The notes beneath the pieces are model-generated. The model was given only the letters and a program-made list of their open reading frames with translations. It had not been told where the DNA came from and ran no database searches. From positions 3,218,680-3,282,679 of the forward strand of contig CP130741.1 of assembly GCA_030586155.1 (NCBI GenBank): a stretch of 64,000 bases of DNA. Direction: 5' to 3'. Shown here in pieces: positions 26,166 to 35,099 of this stretch. The translations under genes were made by a program, and so were the position numbers. Origin of the DNA: Eubacteriaceae bacterium ES3 (GTDB lineage: Bacteria > Bacillota > Clostridia > Eubacteriales > Eubacteriaceae). Positions within the stretch are counted from its first letter, which is position 1; every line of letters begins with the position of its first letter.

Positions 26166-28040
26166 ATGAAAACTATCGCCGATTATATGTGGGTTATTAT
26201 CTCCGCCATGATTGTCTTTCTGATGCAGCCAGGTTTTATGGCATTAGAAACCGGGATGACGCGGGCAAAAAACTCCATAAATGTTGCCATTAAAAATATG
26301 TCAGATTTTATCCTGTCAGTTGCCGCCTTCTGGTTTATCGGATTTGGCCTGATGTTTGGCCACTCATTTCACGGAATCGTAGGCATCAGTGATTTTTTTG
26401 TAAACTTTGAACAGGAAGACTGGAAAGCTGCCTTCTTTTTATTTCAAGCCGTATTTGCCGGGACTGCTGCCACCATCGATTCCGGCGCCGTTGCCGAGCG
26501 GGCGAAATTTTCAACTTATCTGCTGATGTCCTTTATTACTTCAGCTTTTATCTACCCAATCTTTGGCCACTGGGCCTGGGGCGGATTTTTTTATTCCGAT
26601 AACGCCGGATGGCTGGAGAACCTTGGCTTCCTGGATTTTGCCGGTTCTACTGTTGTTCACTCCATCGGCGCTTGGGTGGCACTGGCAGGGGTAATTATAA
26701 TCGGCCCCCGAGTCGGACGTTTTACTGAAGACGGAAAATCCCATAAAATCCGTGGCCACAATTTAGTCTTTGCCTATTTCGGTGTTTTTATCCTTTTCTT
26801 TGCCTGGTTTGGCTTCAACGCCGGCAGCACCCTAACCGCCACAACAGAAATCGCCGATATCGTTGCCAATACAATGATTTCCGCTTCTTTTGGGGGAATC
26901 ACCAGCCTTTTTATCAGCTGGAAATTCAGCGAAAACCAGCTACCTGAACCGGAAAGCATCATCAACGGTATCCTTGGTGGCCTGGTGGGAATTACCGCTG
27001 GCTGCTTCTACGTCAGTGCCGTAGGCTCACTGGTGATCGGTGTTGTTTCCGGTCTAATTGTTTATTTCGGTACTTTATTACTGGAAAAACTAAAGCTTGA
27101 TGATGCTGTCGGTGCCATCCCGGTTCACGGTTTTGCCGGAATCTGGGGAACCGTTGCCACTGGATTGTTTATTCAGGATTCTTTTTTGGTTGAATTCGGC
27201 ATTACCCGAGGCCAGCAGATTCTTGTCCAGTTTTTAGGTTGCTTCGCCGCCTTTATCTGGGCTTTTGGGATCGCATTTATTCTAATGAAAATTATTAATC
27301 ATTTCTACCCCATGCGAGTTTCTTTAAGCCATGAGGAAATTGGTCTAAACATCGCCGAACACGGCGCCTCTACCAGTATTTTCGAATTATCCAACTCTGT
27401 GCGAAACATTATTGAAAACCGCAACTTCAAAAACGCCTCAAAAATCGAAGTGGAATTTGGCACCGAAATTGGCGAGCTTACCTCCTATTTTAATAGCATG
27501 GTAGACGACCTAAAAGAAAAAGAAGAAGCCGCAGAAGAAGCCCTGAAATCTCTGGAACATATGGCCGTCACTGATGGTTTAACTCAAATTTTAAACCGCA
27601 AACACATTACCGATGCATTGGAAAAAGAAATTTATATTGCCAGCAACTATAAGTCCGACTTGTCCATTCTCTTATTTGATATTGATTTCTTCAAAAAAGT
27701 AAATGACCAATTTGGTCATCTGGCAGGGGATCAGGTCCTTGTTGATATTTCCCGAAACATTCAGAGCTCTTTGCGAAAAACCGATTATTTTGGCCGCTAT
27801 GGCGGCGAAGAATTTTTAGTCGTGATGCCCAAAACCGATCTGGAAACCGCCTATATTATCGCTAATATTATCCGGGAAAAAATCGAAAAAATGGTCTGGA
27901 GCTTTTGTGAAGGCTACTGCATCACCGTCAGCGGCGGGGTCGTCGAAAATAACGGCTCAGATATTAACAAACTGATTCATCAGGCTGATACCTTACTTTA
28001 TACCGCCAAAGAAAATGGCCGAAACCAGATCAGAAAATAA
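26166..28040 (+). CDS. Ammonium transporter fused to a GGDEF diguanylate cyclase
   Basis: I start at the ATG at 26166, behind AAAGGAG, giving 624 residues. Residues 1-400 are a complete Amt channel with eleven helices: early MALETGMTRAKNSIN and the twin histidines in STVVHSIGAW and IPVHGFAGIWG. A HAMP/coiled-coil-like linker follows (about 405-460, GTEIGELTSYFNSMVDDL), then a GGDEF domain with GGEEF and an RKTD inhibitory site. The protein should sense or carry ammonium and make c-di-GMP in response. It stands alone, without a GlnK gene, and ends in a bidirectional terminator. Confidence 0.95.
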   Translation: MKTIADYMWVIISAMIVFLMQPGFMALETGMTRAKNSINVAIKNMSDFILSVAAFWFIGFGLMFGHSFHGIVGISDFFVNFEQEDWKAAFFLFQAVFAGTAATIDSGAVAERAKFSTYLLMSFITSAFIYPIFGHWAWGGFFYSDNAGWLENLGFLDFAGSTVVHSIGAWVALAGVIIIGPRVGRFTEDGKSHKIRGHNLVFAYFGVFILFFAWFGFNAGSTLTATTEIADIVANTMISASFGGITSLFISWKFSENQLPEPESIINGILGGLVGITAGCFYVSAVGSLVIGVVSGLIVYFGTLLLEKLKLDDAVGAIPVHGFAGIWGTVATGLFIQDSFLVEFGITRGQQILVQFLGCFAAFIWAFGIAFILMKIINHFYPMRVSLSHEEIGLNIAEHGASTSIFELSNSVRNIIENRNFKNASKIEVEFGTEIGELTSYFNSMVDDLKEKEEAAEEALKSLEHMAVTDGLTQILNRKHITDALEKEIYIASNYKSDLSILLFDIDFFKKVNDQFGHLAGDQVLVDISRNIQSSLRKTDYFGRYGGEEFLVVMPKTDLETAYIIANIIREKIEKMVWSFCEGYCITVSGGVVENNGSDINKLIHQADTLLYTAKENGRNQIRK

Positions 28041-28080
28041 ACCCGCGATAAAAGTCAATTAGCTTTTATCGCGGGTTTCC
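28041..28080. terminator. Bidirectional terminator between Amt-GGDEF and rubrerythrin genes
   Basis: A long hairpin with arms AACCCGCGATAAAAG and CTTTTATCGCGGGTT lies between the two convergent genes, with A and T runs at its flanks. Confidence 0.9.
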
Positions 28081-28096
28081 TGTTATACATCTTTTT

Positions 28097-28759
28097 TTAA
28101 TAATTTTCTTTTCGAACTTCGAAATAAACTTGTGAATAATGGCAGACCGGACAATAATCTGGTGCTTTTTTACCCATCACCAGATGTCCGCAGACACGGC
28201 ATTCCCACATTACTTCATCACTTTTTTCAAATACTTTCTGCATTTCCACATTATCTAAAAGATATCGATAGCGAGCTTCATGAGCTTTTTCAATGGCGCC
28301 GACTTTTCTAAAACGTTCTGCCAGTTCAGGGAATCCTTCTTCCTCAGCATCTTTCGCAAATCGATCATACATATCGGTCCACTCATAATTTTCGCCTTCT
28401 GCAGCTTTTAGCAGGTTATCGGTAGTTTTGCCGATATTTCCCAGCTCTTCAAACCAGATTCTGGCGTGTTCCTGCTCATTACGGGCAGTCTGCAAGAAGA
28501 TTGCTGAAATCTGATCGTAGCCTTCCTTGTGTGCCACATCAGCAAAGTAAGTGTATTTATTTCTAGCCTGACTTTCTCCGGCAAAAGCATCCTGTAGATT
28601 TTTTTCTGTTTTTGTTCCGGCATATTTATTAGCCTTCCCTTGGGTTTCTTCTACCTTTTCAAAAAATGAAGCAGGTTTCTTGCAACGGGGACATGTAAAC
28701 TCATCGGTCAACTCCCCTTCATGAATATATCCACAGACTGTACAACGATATTTTCCCAT
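28097..28759 (-). CDS. Rubrerythrin with rubredoxin domains at both ends
   Basis: Start is the ATG at 28759 behind AGGAGG (220 residues); upstream in-frame codons are not part of the protein. Residues 1-40 form a rubredoxin-like centre (CTVCGY, CPRCKK), about 55-180 a ferritin-like di-iron domain with the usual E and ExxH ligands ([26 protein letters not shown]), and the C-terminus a second rubredoxin centre (CRVCGH, CPVCHY). Such proteins reduce hydrogen peroxide or oxygen in anaerobes. The gene stands alone, with convergent terminator behind it. Confidence 0.94.
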   Translation of the reverse strand: MGKYRCTVCGYIHEGELTDEFTCPRCKKPASFFEKVEETQGKANKYAGTKTEKNLQDAFAGESQARNKYTYFADVAHKEGYDQISAIFLQTARNEQEHARIWFEELGNIGKTTDNLLKAAEGENYEWTDMYDRFAKDAEEEGFPELAERFRKVGAIEKAHEARYRYLLDNVEMQKVFEKSDEVMWECRVCGHLVMGKKAPDYCPVCHYSQVYFEVRKENY

Positions 28760-29024
28760 TTTTTCCTCCTGAATTTCTTGTATTGATATTAATAAGGTCC
28801 CCCCAAAAATATCAGTAATCAAAATTTTATGACTCTAATTTGTAAATCAGATAAACGAATATCTTATTACCACTTTAATTTAATTAGAATCGTTACTATC
28901 TAGAACTTATTATACATGATGTTCAGGATTTATCAATCCTTTTTTAGTTAAATCTTTAATTTTTTTATAACTATCCTCATTATTTAATGATTATACTTTA
29001 CACTTCCTAATCTCAGGTTTAACC

Positions 29025-30551
29025 CTATTTTGCAATTTCTGTTCTATTTCTCCCCTGTTCTTTAGCCTTGTATAATGCATTATCTGCAAACATCAGTAAA
29101 TCATCAAACTTTTGAATACCAGAACTAAGTTCTGCTACCCCCACACTGACTGTCACCGGAATTACTACATCTTTATAAATGATTTTTCTTAATGCCAGTC
29201 GCTTTCTAAATACTTCCGCTTTTTCATAAGCCTGATAAACATCTGTATTATCCATTACAACCGAAAATTCCTCCCCGCCAATCCTACCAATGATATCGCT
29301 TTGCCGAAAAACTTTCTTAAGGGTTTGCGCCATCTCACGCAGCACCTGATCCCCAGCCTGATGTCCAAGGTTATCATTAATTTTTTTGAAAAAGTCCAGA
29401 TCCATCATCAGAACACTTATGGCTTTGTTATCTCTTATAGCCCGTAAAAAAGATATTTCAGCACATTCATTAAATCGTCTGCGATTGTATAAGCCTGTCA
29501 GCTCATCAGTATTGGCGATTTCGATTAGCTTCTTTTTCAGCTCCTCCCCCTGAGTAATATCTTCAATTAAAATCAGGCGTCCAACAATTTTCTTGTCCTC
29601 AAGCCTTTGACTCACGATACTGAAATATCGCTCCCCACCACCAATATTAAGCTTTATTATTGATTTATCCTTCTGCTCGATAGACTGATAAATTTCCGGA
29701 TGCTGGTCTAACTGGGTTCTCAAATCTCCTTCTTTAATCGAGATATCATAATAATTAAAAAAATCGACACTTTTGCGATTGAAATCAACCACTTTTCCCT
29801 GAGCATTTAGAAGCATCAACCCGTTAAGGTTACCCTCAAAAGCAAAATCTCTGCCCAGATCCCGGATCTCCAGAAAATTATAAAACTGCAAAGACATAAA
29901 TGTCATCAAAACAGAAACCGGCAGTATGACCGCCATGAAGTCAAAACTCATCTCAGTGCAGACAATGTTCAGAATTATGGCAAGCAATGGCAAGGCAGAA
30001 GTAACTGTCAGTAAGCTGACCTGACTTTTTTCTTCCACTAAAAACTGACAATAATACCGATAATACAAAACGAAACTAATAATCAGTGCAGCTATCATGT
30101 AAACTGCATAAAGATAATAAAAGGGCCCTTTCGCCAGTTCCAGAGCATTAAAGCCAAGAATAGTGTTTCTTAATGAGATGGACTGATAATAAAGGTGATA
30201 GCTGCTATTTGTCAGGCGCATAACAAAAGTCGTCACTGGAACCAGAAAAACAACTATCAGCCCTAACCCCTTCACGGCTTTACCGTGTTCCGTATATAAA
30301 AGACAAGTCAATAACCATAAAGCTGGTATAAAGGGAATTCCAAAGTATTCCACCTGATTCCAGAATAACATCGCATCGAGAGATTCCACGTTAATCTCCA
30401 TCAAATAACCCAGAATATAAATTTGAGTCGACAGACTGAGAAAACCCAGCACCTTCGCATAAGAGGTTTTGCCCCTGACAAACGAAGAAACAAATAAGAG
30501 CGAAAGTAATATAATGCAAATAAAAAGATATATACTTAGTAGTTTCAACAA
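29025..30551 (-). CDS. 7TM-PAS-GGDEF diguanylate cyclase
   Basis: The 508-residue protein has seven or eight membrane helices over residues 1-225, similar to the N-terminal 7TM sensor of some histidine kinases, then a PAS-like domain (about 230-340) and a GGDEF domain (345-505). The cyclase signature is complete (GRIGGEEF) with RQSD as the inhibitory site, so it should make c-di-GMP. The start is a TTG at 30551 with AAGGAG eleven bases upstream; no ATG fits better. It lies behind a structured, terminator-containing region that separates it from another cyclase gene. Confidence 0.9.
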   Translation of the reverse strand: MLKLLSIYLFICIILLSLLFVSSFVRGKTSYAKVLGFLSLSTQIYILGYLMEINVESLDAMLFWNQVEYFGIPFIPALWLLTCLLYTEHGKAVKGLGLIVVFLVPVTTFVMRLTNSSYHLYYQSISLRNTILGFNALELAKGPFYYLYAVYMIAALIISFVLYYRYYCQFLVEEKSQVSLLTVTSALPLLAIILNIVCTEMSFDFMAVILPVSVLMTFMSLQFYNFLEIRDLGRDFAFEGNLNGLMLLNAQGKVVDFNRKSVDFFNYYDISIKEGDLRTQLDQHPEIYQSIEQKDKSIIKLNIGGGERYFSIVSQRLEDKKIVGRLILIEDITQGEELKKKLIEIANTDELTGLYNRRRFNECAEISFLRAIRDNKAISVLMMDLDFFKKINDNLGHQAGDQVLREMAQTLKKVFRQSDIIGRIGGEEFSVVMDNTDVYQAYEKAEVFRKRLALRKIIYKDVVIPVTVSVGVAELSSGIQKFDDLLMFADNALYKAKEQGRNRTEIAK

Positions 30552-30784
30552 GTTTTATAACACTCCTTATCCAAATCCCTAATGTTTATGACCTAAAAAA
30601 AGAAATGACTATCAGTTAAGCAAAAACTGATAGTCCCGGCCTGGATATACCAAAAACCAGTTCTTTATTTATTAGCGCTGCTCTTTTCCAGCCGCTCCTT
30701 TCAGGTGCAACGTTCTTAGATAAGCGTCTTCACCTCCAAAAGCTGTTAGATTTACCGCTCTCTGACCGTTTTAACCAATTTTTA
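30552..30784 (-). ncRNA. Structured RNA region between two diguanylate cyclase genes, ending in a terminator
   Basis: On the minus strand this 230-bp gap holds a long imperfect hairpin: arms CAGC, CTTTT, AGGTG, ACG, CTTA pair with TAAG, CGT, CACCT, GAAAG, GCTG in order. A second hairpin (GCGGCTG / CAGCGC) and a third (CTGG / CCAG) follow, then a strong terminator at 30607-30635. It could be a 3' UTR, a leader with attenuation, or a small RNA. I could not match it to a known class. Confidence 0.45.
30595..30635 (-). terminator. Rho-independent terminator upstream of the 7TM-GGDEF gene
   Basis: GACTATCAGTT and AACTGATAGTC form an 11-bp stem with a seven-base loop, followed by ATTTC and seven T on the minus strand. 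Confidence 0.88.
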
Positions 30785-32629
30785 TTAAGCTGTGTAGAAT
30801 TTTTCTTCCGTAATAACTCGGTTTCTTCCCATCTCTTTAGCCAGATACAGGGCAGAATCCGATCGACTCAGAACATCATCGACCGTTTCTCCCTCTTTAA
30901 GCTGGGCCACTCCAAAAGAACAGGTCTTTTTGCCCACTGCTTCAAACTCGTAGTCGGCAATTTTAAGTCGCAGTTTTTCAGCCAGCTGATGAGCTCCGGA
31001 TAAATCTGTATCAGGACAGATAATGATAAATTCTTCTCCACCCCATCGACCAAGTACATCCATGTGTCTGATTCCTTCTTCAAGCAGTCGACTCACGGCG
31101 ATTAACACTTCGTCTCCAATAAGGTGACCATGTTCATCATTGACTTTTTTGAAAAAATCAATATCCACCATGATCACTGATAATAAACGGCTTTCTGTCA
31201 TGCTATGCTCATTATCTATAAGCACTTCATCAATTTTTCGACGATTATAAAGTCCCGTCAGCTGGTCCTTATGAATCATTTCTTTCATTTCGTCTTCCAT
31301 CTGATGACGTTCAGTGACATCCCGCTCAATATATAATATTCCTGTAGGATTACCATCTTTATCTCTTAAAATATTGGCATTAGCTTCACTGTAAAAATGA
31401 CTTCCATCTTTCTTAATCATCAGGTATTCTGCTGCCCCGGTCAGATGTCCTCTTAACATTTCACTGATAAAATAAATCGCTTTTTCCAAATAGGATTCGT
31501 GGACAAATTCCATTACGTTACGACCTAGAATTTCCTCTTGCGAATCATAGCCCCACATCTCAACTGTCCGATCGGTCACAAACTCCACAATCCCCTCCAT
31601 TGATGTGATGGCAATCCCATCAGGGGAAGTATCGATAATTGTTTTAAACTTATCCTCACTGACACGAAGCGCATCTTCTATATAGCTTCGCTCAATTATT
31701 TCTTCCTCTAAACGAAAATTTGATTCCAGCAGCTTGTTTAAATCCATCTTTTCCTTGGTAATATCCCAGTTAGCCCCAATCATCCTGATGGGGCGGCCAT
31801 TCTCATCCGCTGAGACTGTGGCCAGAATTCGAATCTGTTTTTTCTTCGAAAGCGTTCGGAATTCTGTTTCACATTCACCGATGTTTATAATCGCGCTATT
31901 TATTTCTCTGCGCACCTGGTCGATATCATCAGGATGAATGATTTGCTCCCAAATTGAATGGTCCACTTGTCCAGCTTCTATATCCAGATCAAATATTTTA
32001 ATCATCTGTTCATCAAATACCAGCTGATCAGATATCATGTCCCAGTCAAAGACTCCAATTTTGGCCACTCGGGTAGCTAACTTCAGCCGATTTGACAATT
32101 GCTCCAGTTCATTTCTCGCCTGCCTGACTGTCACAACATTAAAAACTGCTTCCATCAGCAGGGTCATATGCAGTACTTCAGCTTCTCCAAAACCACCGCT
32201 GCGATTTGCCAGACCGATCGTCCCGATGATTTTTTCTTCTCTGAGTACTGGCACGACCATCATATTTTCTATCTCGATGCGCTGCGACTTTTTTAAGCTG
32301 CTATCCAATTTAAAGTCATTAACCACAACAGGCTTACAAATCTTCCTGACTTTTTCTAGCATCTGAAGATGCTTCCCCAGAAACATCTCTTTATAGGCCT
32401 TTCGCACATGATCCTCTAAATCATCTTCCCAACCACTGTTTAAAGAGAAAATCTCCGGCAAATCATCACAACAGGTAATATAACCCATCTGGCTTTCCGT
32501 TAGTTCTATCGCCTGTTTCAGTGTATAGTCAACAAAGCTTTGAATTGAAGCAGATGATTGGCGTAGCACATCCACCAGCTGTCTTAATCGGTTCTCATTC
32601 TTTTCGACCTGATTTTTCGTCTCAACCAT
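30785..32629 (-). CDS. GAF-PAS-PAS-GGDEF diguanylate cyclase
   Basis: The 614-residue soluble protein has an N-terminal GAF domain (about 20-175; GYITCCDDLPEIF and VPVLREEKIIGTIGLANR), two PAS domains (about 180-300 and 320-440; the second with DTSPDGIAITSMEG and the following FYSEANANILRDKDGNP PAC block) and a GGDEF domain with RWGGEEF and an RHMD inhibitory site. It should be a cytoplasmic c-di-GMP synthase responding to small ligands or redox. No membrane helix is visible. ATG at 32629 has a weak ribosome site. Confidence 0.92.
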   Translation of the reverse strand: MVETKNQVEKNENRLRQLVDVLRQSSASIQSFVDYTLKQAIELTESQMGYITCCDDLPEIFSLNSGWEDDLEDHVRKAYKEMFLGKHLQMLEKVRKICKPVVVNDFKLDSSLKKSQRIEIENMMVVPVLREEKIIGTIGLANRSGGFGEAEVLHMTLLMEAVFNVVTVRQARNELEQLSNRLKLATRVAKIGVFDWDMISDQLVFDEQMIKIFDLDIEAGQVDHSIWEQIIHPDDIDQVRREINSAIINIGECETEFRTLSKKKQIRILATVSADENGRPIRMIGANWDITKEKMDLNKLLESNFRLEEEIIERSYIEDALRVSEDKFKTIIDTSPDGIAITSMEGIVEFVTDRTVEMWGYDSQEEILGRNVMEFVHESYLEKAIYFISEMLRGHLTGAAEYLMIKKDGSHFYSEANANILRDKDGNPTGILYIERDVTERHQMEDEMKEMIHKDQLTGLYNRRKIDEVLIDNEHSMTESRLLSVIMVDIDFFKKVNDEHGHLIGDEVLIAVSRLLEEGIRHMDVLGRWGGEEFIIICPDTDLSGAHQLAEKLRLKIADYEFEAVGKKTCSFGVAQLKEGETVDDVLSRSDSALYLAKEMGRNRVITEEKFYTA

Positions 32630-32983
32630 TTATCTGTTAACCCTTACCCTTTATATAATCTATCAAAATAATATTTATTCCCTGATGAAATAAAAGCTAA
32701 ATGTTATGTCAGTTCATCGTAACCACAACCATTTTAGAATAATTACTTTTAATTATAGTACAAATGAAGGATAAATTACCAGCCTTATTGTCAATACTTT
32801 ATCTTACTAAAACTTCCAGGCCCCTATATCGGCGAAGTGGTGCATGAATTACTCTTAAACTTTAATCATGATGGCTCCTGACGGACAACTATCGAAGCTG
32901 CTTATGTATATTAAATCTGGTTAATTTTACTGAAATAGGTTACAATAAAAAGAAACGACTGCGTGCCGTTTACTGGAGGAATT
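32630..32983. other. Intergenic region with divergent promoters, no gene seen
   Basis: About 350 bp of AT-rich sequence between the divergent GAF-PAS-GGDEF and DUF2284 genes. A short stretch without stops (about 32767-32882) has no start codon or ribosome site, and I do not call it. Confidence 0.5.
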
Positions 32984-33508
32984 ATGTTAAGAGATGAAAT
33001 TTTCGAAGCTATTGAGATGGTCGGATTTGATGAATACCGGGAAATTGAAGCAAAAGACCTGGTCTTTGCCGAAGCGGTATTTGCCAGCTGTAAACAAAAC
33101 ACTTGCGGCAATTACGGAAAGAATCATTCCTGCCCGCCACTTTCAGGCGATATGAAGAAAAACCAAAGCCGGTTTCTTGAGTACGATCATGCCATTATCC
33201 TGAACAAGCTGGCCCATATGGGTGATTTCTATGAGAAAATGGAAGAAGCCGGTAAGGAAGTCGCGGCAGCACTTAATCAGCTGCGGGAAAAACTGGCAGA
33301 CAAACCTGTGATGATTGCCGGTCCTGGTGGCTGTGATCGCTGCGATCCCTGCGCGGCTAAAGAAGATGAGCCCTGTCGATTCCCCGATGAAAAACGCTAT
33401 TCCATGGAAGGCAGTGGCCTGGATATTGTCAGTATGTCACGTAAGCAGAATATGACTTATAACGGTGGCAACAATACCCTGGGATTCTTTATGATGGTCC
33501 TTTATTAA
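32984..33508 (+). CDS. DUF2284 metal-binding protein
   Basis: The 174-residue protein starts at the ATG at 32984, behind CTGGAGGA. It shows the cysteine pattern of DUF2284 proteins: CKQNTCGNYGKNHSCPP in the N-terminal part and CDRCDPCAAKEDEPC near residue 115, followed by FPDEKRYSMEGSGLDI. The cysteines probably bind a metal or an iron-sulfur cluster. The family is common in anaerobes, often next to corrinoid and methyltransferase genes, but its function is not known. It forms a single-gene unit with its own terminator. Confidence 0.88.
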   Translation: MLRDEIFEAIEMVGFDEYREIEAKDLVFAEAVFASCKQNTCGNYGKNHSCPPLSGDMKKNQSRFLEYDHAIILNKLAHMGDFYEKMEEAGKEVAAALNQLREKLADKPVMIAGPGGCDRCDPCAAKEDEPCRFPDEKRYSMEGSGLDIVSMSRKQNMTYNGGNNTLGFFMMVLY

Positions 33509-33509
33509 A

Positions 33510-33543
33510 ATAAAAAGCAGTCACTTGGCTGCTTTTTATTTTT
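33510..33543. terminator. Terminator between DUF2284 and nitroreductase genes
   Basis: AAAAAGCAG and CTGCTTTTT pair around TCACTTGG, followed by ATTTTTT. The hairpin lies between convergent genes and can serve both. Confidence 0.88.
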
Positions 33544-33551
33544 TCCTCCAT

Positions 33552-34376
33552 TTATCTCCAGATAATCTTTGCTTTATTTCTTGGAACAGTCCGTTTATAG
33601 CTGACTGATGGATGGCCAATAATCATGCATGATACCAGACTGCTGTCTTCTTCAACGCCAAGTTTCTTAAGCATCTCAGGCTGATCATTTAAGGCTGCCA
33701 GAGCAAAACCACAGAAACAGCAGCCCAAACCCAATGCATTGGTCATCAGTTCCATATTGGAAGAAGCCAATGCCCCATTAATTGGATTTCTGGCCGTCAC
33801 AAATACGATTGCCGGCGCATGAAAGAACAACCGGTCGTGGCCAATTTTATCAGCATGATAATCATCGTACATTTTTACCCAAAGGTTAGCGTATATATGG
33901 TAACGTTCCATTCCTTCAAGTTTTTTCTCTAAAATGGCCTGCCCCTTTTTACGAAGCTGATCGTAAATTGCATCGGCTACTTCTTCGATGGTTTCAGTAA
34001 CAGCAATATAAGAGACATCCTGGCTGTTAGATCCAGTTTCCGTAAACCGTCCAGCTTCAATAATTTTTTCAAGCGTTTCTTTTTCAACTGGTTGCTCCTT
34101 AAAATGGCGGATACTTCTTCTGAATTTGATAAAGTTCAACAGATTATCAGCCGGTACCTGAAAACTGTCTTCGTTAAAATCGATAACCTCTTTCATCTCA
34201 TCCTCATCCCCATATATCGCTTCCTGAGGACAGATAGCAATGCAATGCCCACAATTAAAACACAACTGATTTAAAACCTTCGCCTTATTGTCATCAGTCA
34301 TCTTAATGGCCACTCTGGGACAGTCTTTTTCGCATAATCGACATCCGATGCACTTTTCTTCATTAATTTTTATCAT
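33552..34376 (-). CDS. Ferredoxin-nitroreductase fusion
   Basis: I start at the ATG at 34376, because AAAGGAG lies eight bases before it and inside any longer frame (274 residues). Residues 1-60 carry two 4Fe-4S motifs (CIGCRLCEKDCP and CFNCGHCIAICP). The rest is an FMN-binding nitroreductase domain (RRSIRHFKEQPV, later ALGLGCCFCGFALAAL). Such fusions pass electrons from ferredoxin to flavin for reduction of nitro compounds or enones; the natural substrate is unknown. It is a single-gene unit. Confidence 0.92.
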   Translation of the reverse strand: MIKINEEKCIGCRLCEKDCPRVAIKMTDDNKAKVLNQLCFNCGHCIAICPQEAIYGDEDEMKEVIDFNEDSFQVPADNLLNFIKFRRSIRHFKEQPVEKETLEKIIEAGRFTETGSNSQDVSYIAVTETIEEVADAIYDQLRKKGQAILEKKLEGMERYHIYANLWVKMYDDYHADKIGHDRLFFHAPAIVFVTARNPINGALASSNMELMTNALGLGCCFCGFALAALNDQPEMLKKLGVEEDSSLVSCMIIGHPSVSYKRTVPRNKAKIIWR

Positions 34377-34766
34377 CTCTCTACTCCTTTTATTCACACT
34401 GACTTATTAGTTCTTCTTCTATATTAACCATCATACCCTAAATTTCTATTTTATGACAGTAGCCACCTACAAAAGCTTACAAGTTCTCAATATAAGTTTG
34501 GCTATATTTAATCTAACCACTCTATCTAAAACAATGCTCACTTATCAATCGCAAACCGAAACGACAATCACTTGCTTATGTGATATTTTGTCTTAAAGTA
34601 TATTTTTTATGAAATTCGGTGATTCAAAGAAGTGATTATATGTCTTATTTATGATGTTTTTTTGTTTTTTCCGAAATATCACTTGACTTTATTGCCGTTT
34701 TTATTTATGATTAAATCATCCTCAAAAGAAACCCATCAAAATTATTTTATTAACACTTTTACAAAA

Positions 34767-34803
34767 ACACCGATCTCCTCCCAAATTGTCGGTGTTTTTG
34801 CCT
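34767..34803 (+). terminator. Orphan terminator hairpin 1
   Basis: CACCGA and TCGGTG pair around a 15-base loop and are followed by TTTTTG on the plus strand. No gene ends upstream of it on this strand. Confidence 0.65.
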
Positions 34804-34825
34804 TTTCTGAAATAAATCTTCCTTA

Positions 34826-34874
34826 AAAGCCAGCCGGGATTCAACTAATTTTGAATCCCGGCTGGCTTTTTATG
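34826..34874. terminator. Orphan terminator hairpin 2
   Basis: A nearly perfect hairpin of about 19 bp, arms AAGCCAGCCGGGATTCAA and TTGAATCCCGGCTGGCTT, followed by TTT and flanked by A on the other side, so it can act both ways. It ends no identified gene. Confidence 0.75.
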
Positions 34875-35000
34875 CAGCTTTGAAAACTCATATAAGATTG
34901 TATAAGCACAACTGCAGATATTGCCATAATTCATACTTTGTGAATTAATAGACCTTTTATTTCTTTATCATACACTCTTTTATGATGATTCTAAATTTAT

Positions 35001-35050
35001 AGTTGACAAGTCAACTTAAAATCGGTATAATCTCTGTTGACAAGTCAACT
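35001..35050 (+). promoter_or_regulatory. marR-MFS promoter with two identical MarR operators
   Basis: TTGACA (35003-35008) and TATAAT (35026-35031) are 17 bp apart. The palindrome AGTTGACAAGTCAACT covers the -35 box (35001-35016), and its core GTTGACAAGTCAAC occurs again at 35036-35049, around the start of transcription. Two perfect operators on the promoter of a marR gene point to autorepression. Confidence 0.85.
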
Positions 35051-35099
35051 ATATATTCTTCATAATCAAATCAATCATAACATTCTAAAGGAGACAATC

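Larger units (their letters stand above)
34377..34999. other. Long intergenic region with two orphan terminators
   Basis: About 620 bp between the nitroreductase start and the marR promoter. It is AT-rich and lacks a credible gene, but holds two terminator-like hairpins at 34767-34801 and 34829-34876. A short open frame at 34632-34826 has no ribosome site. A small RNA ending at one of the hairpins is possible. Confidence 0.4.

Noticed and set aside
30552-30784. c-di-GMP riboswitch between the two cyclase genes
   Set aside because: The conserved core sequences of the type I and II aptamers were not found; only a structured region with terminator is supported.
32767-32882. Stop-free stretch that reads KLPGPYIGEVVHELLLNF
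   Set aside because: It looks protein-like, but has no start codon, no ribosome site and is bounded by stops; a gene remnant cannot be shown from this alone.
34632-34826. 64-codon open frame in the intergenic region before marR
   Set aside because: No ribosome site, AT-driven hydrophobic composition and it runs through a terminator hairpin.
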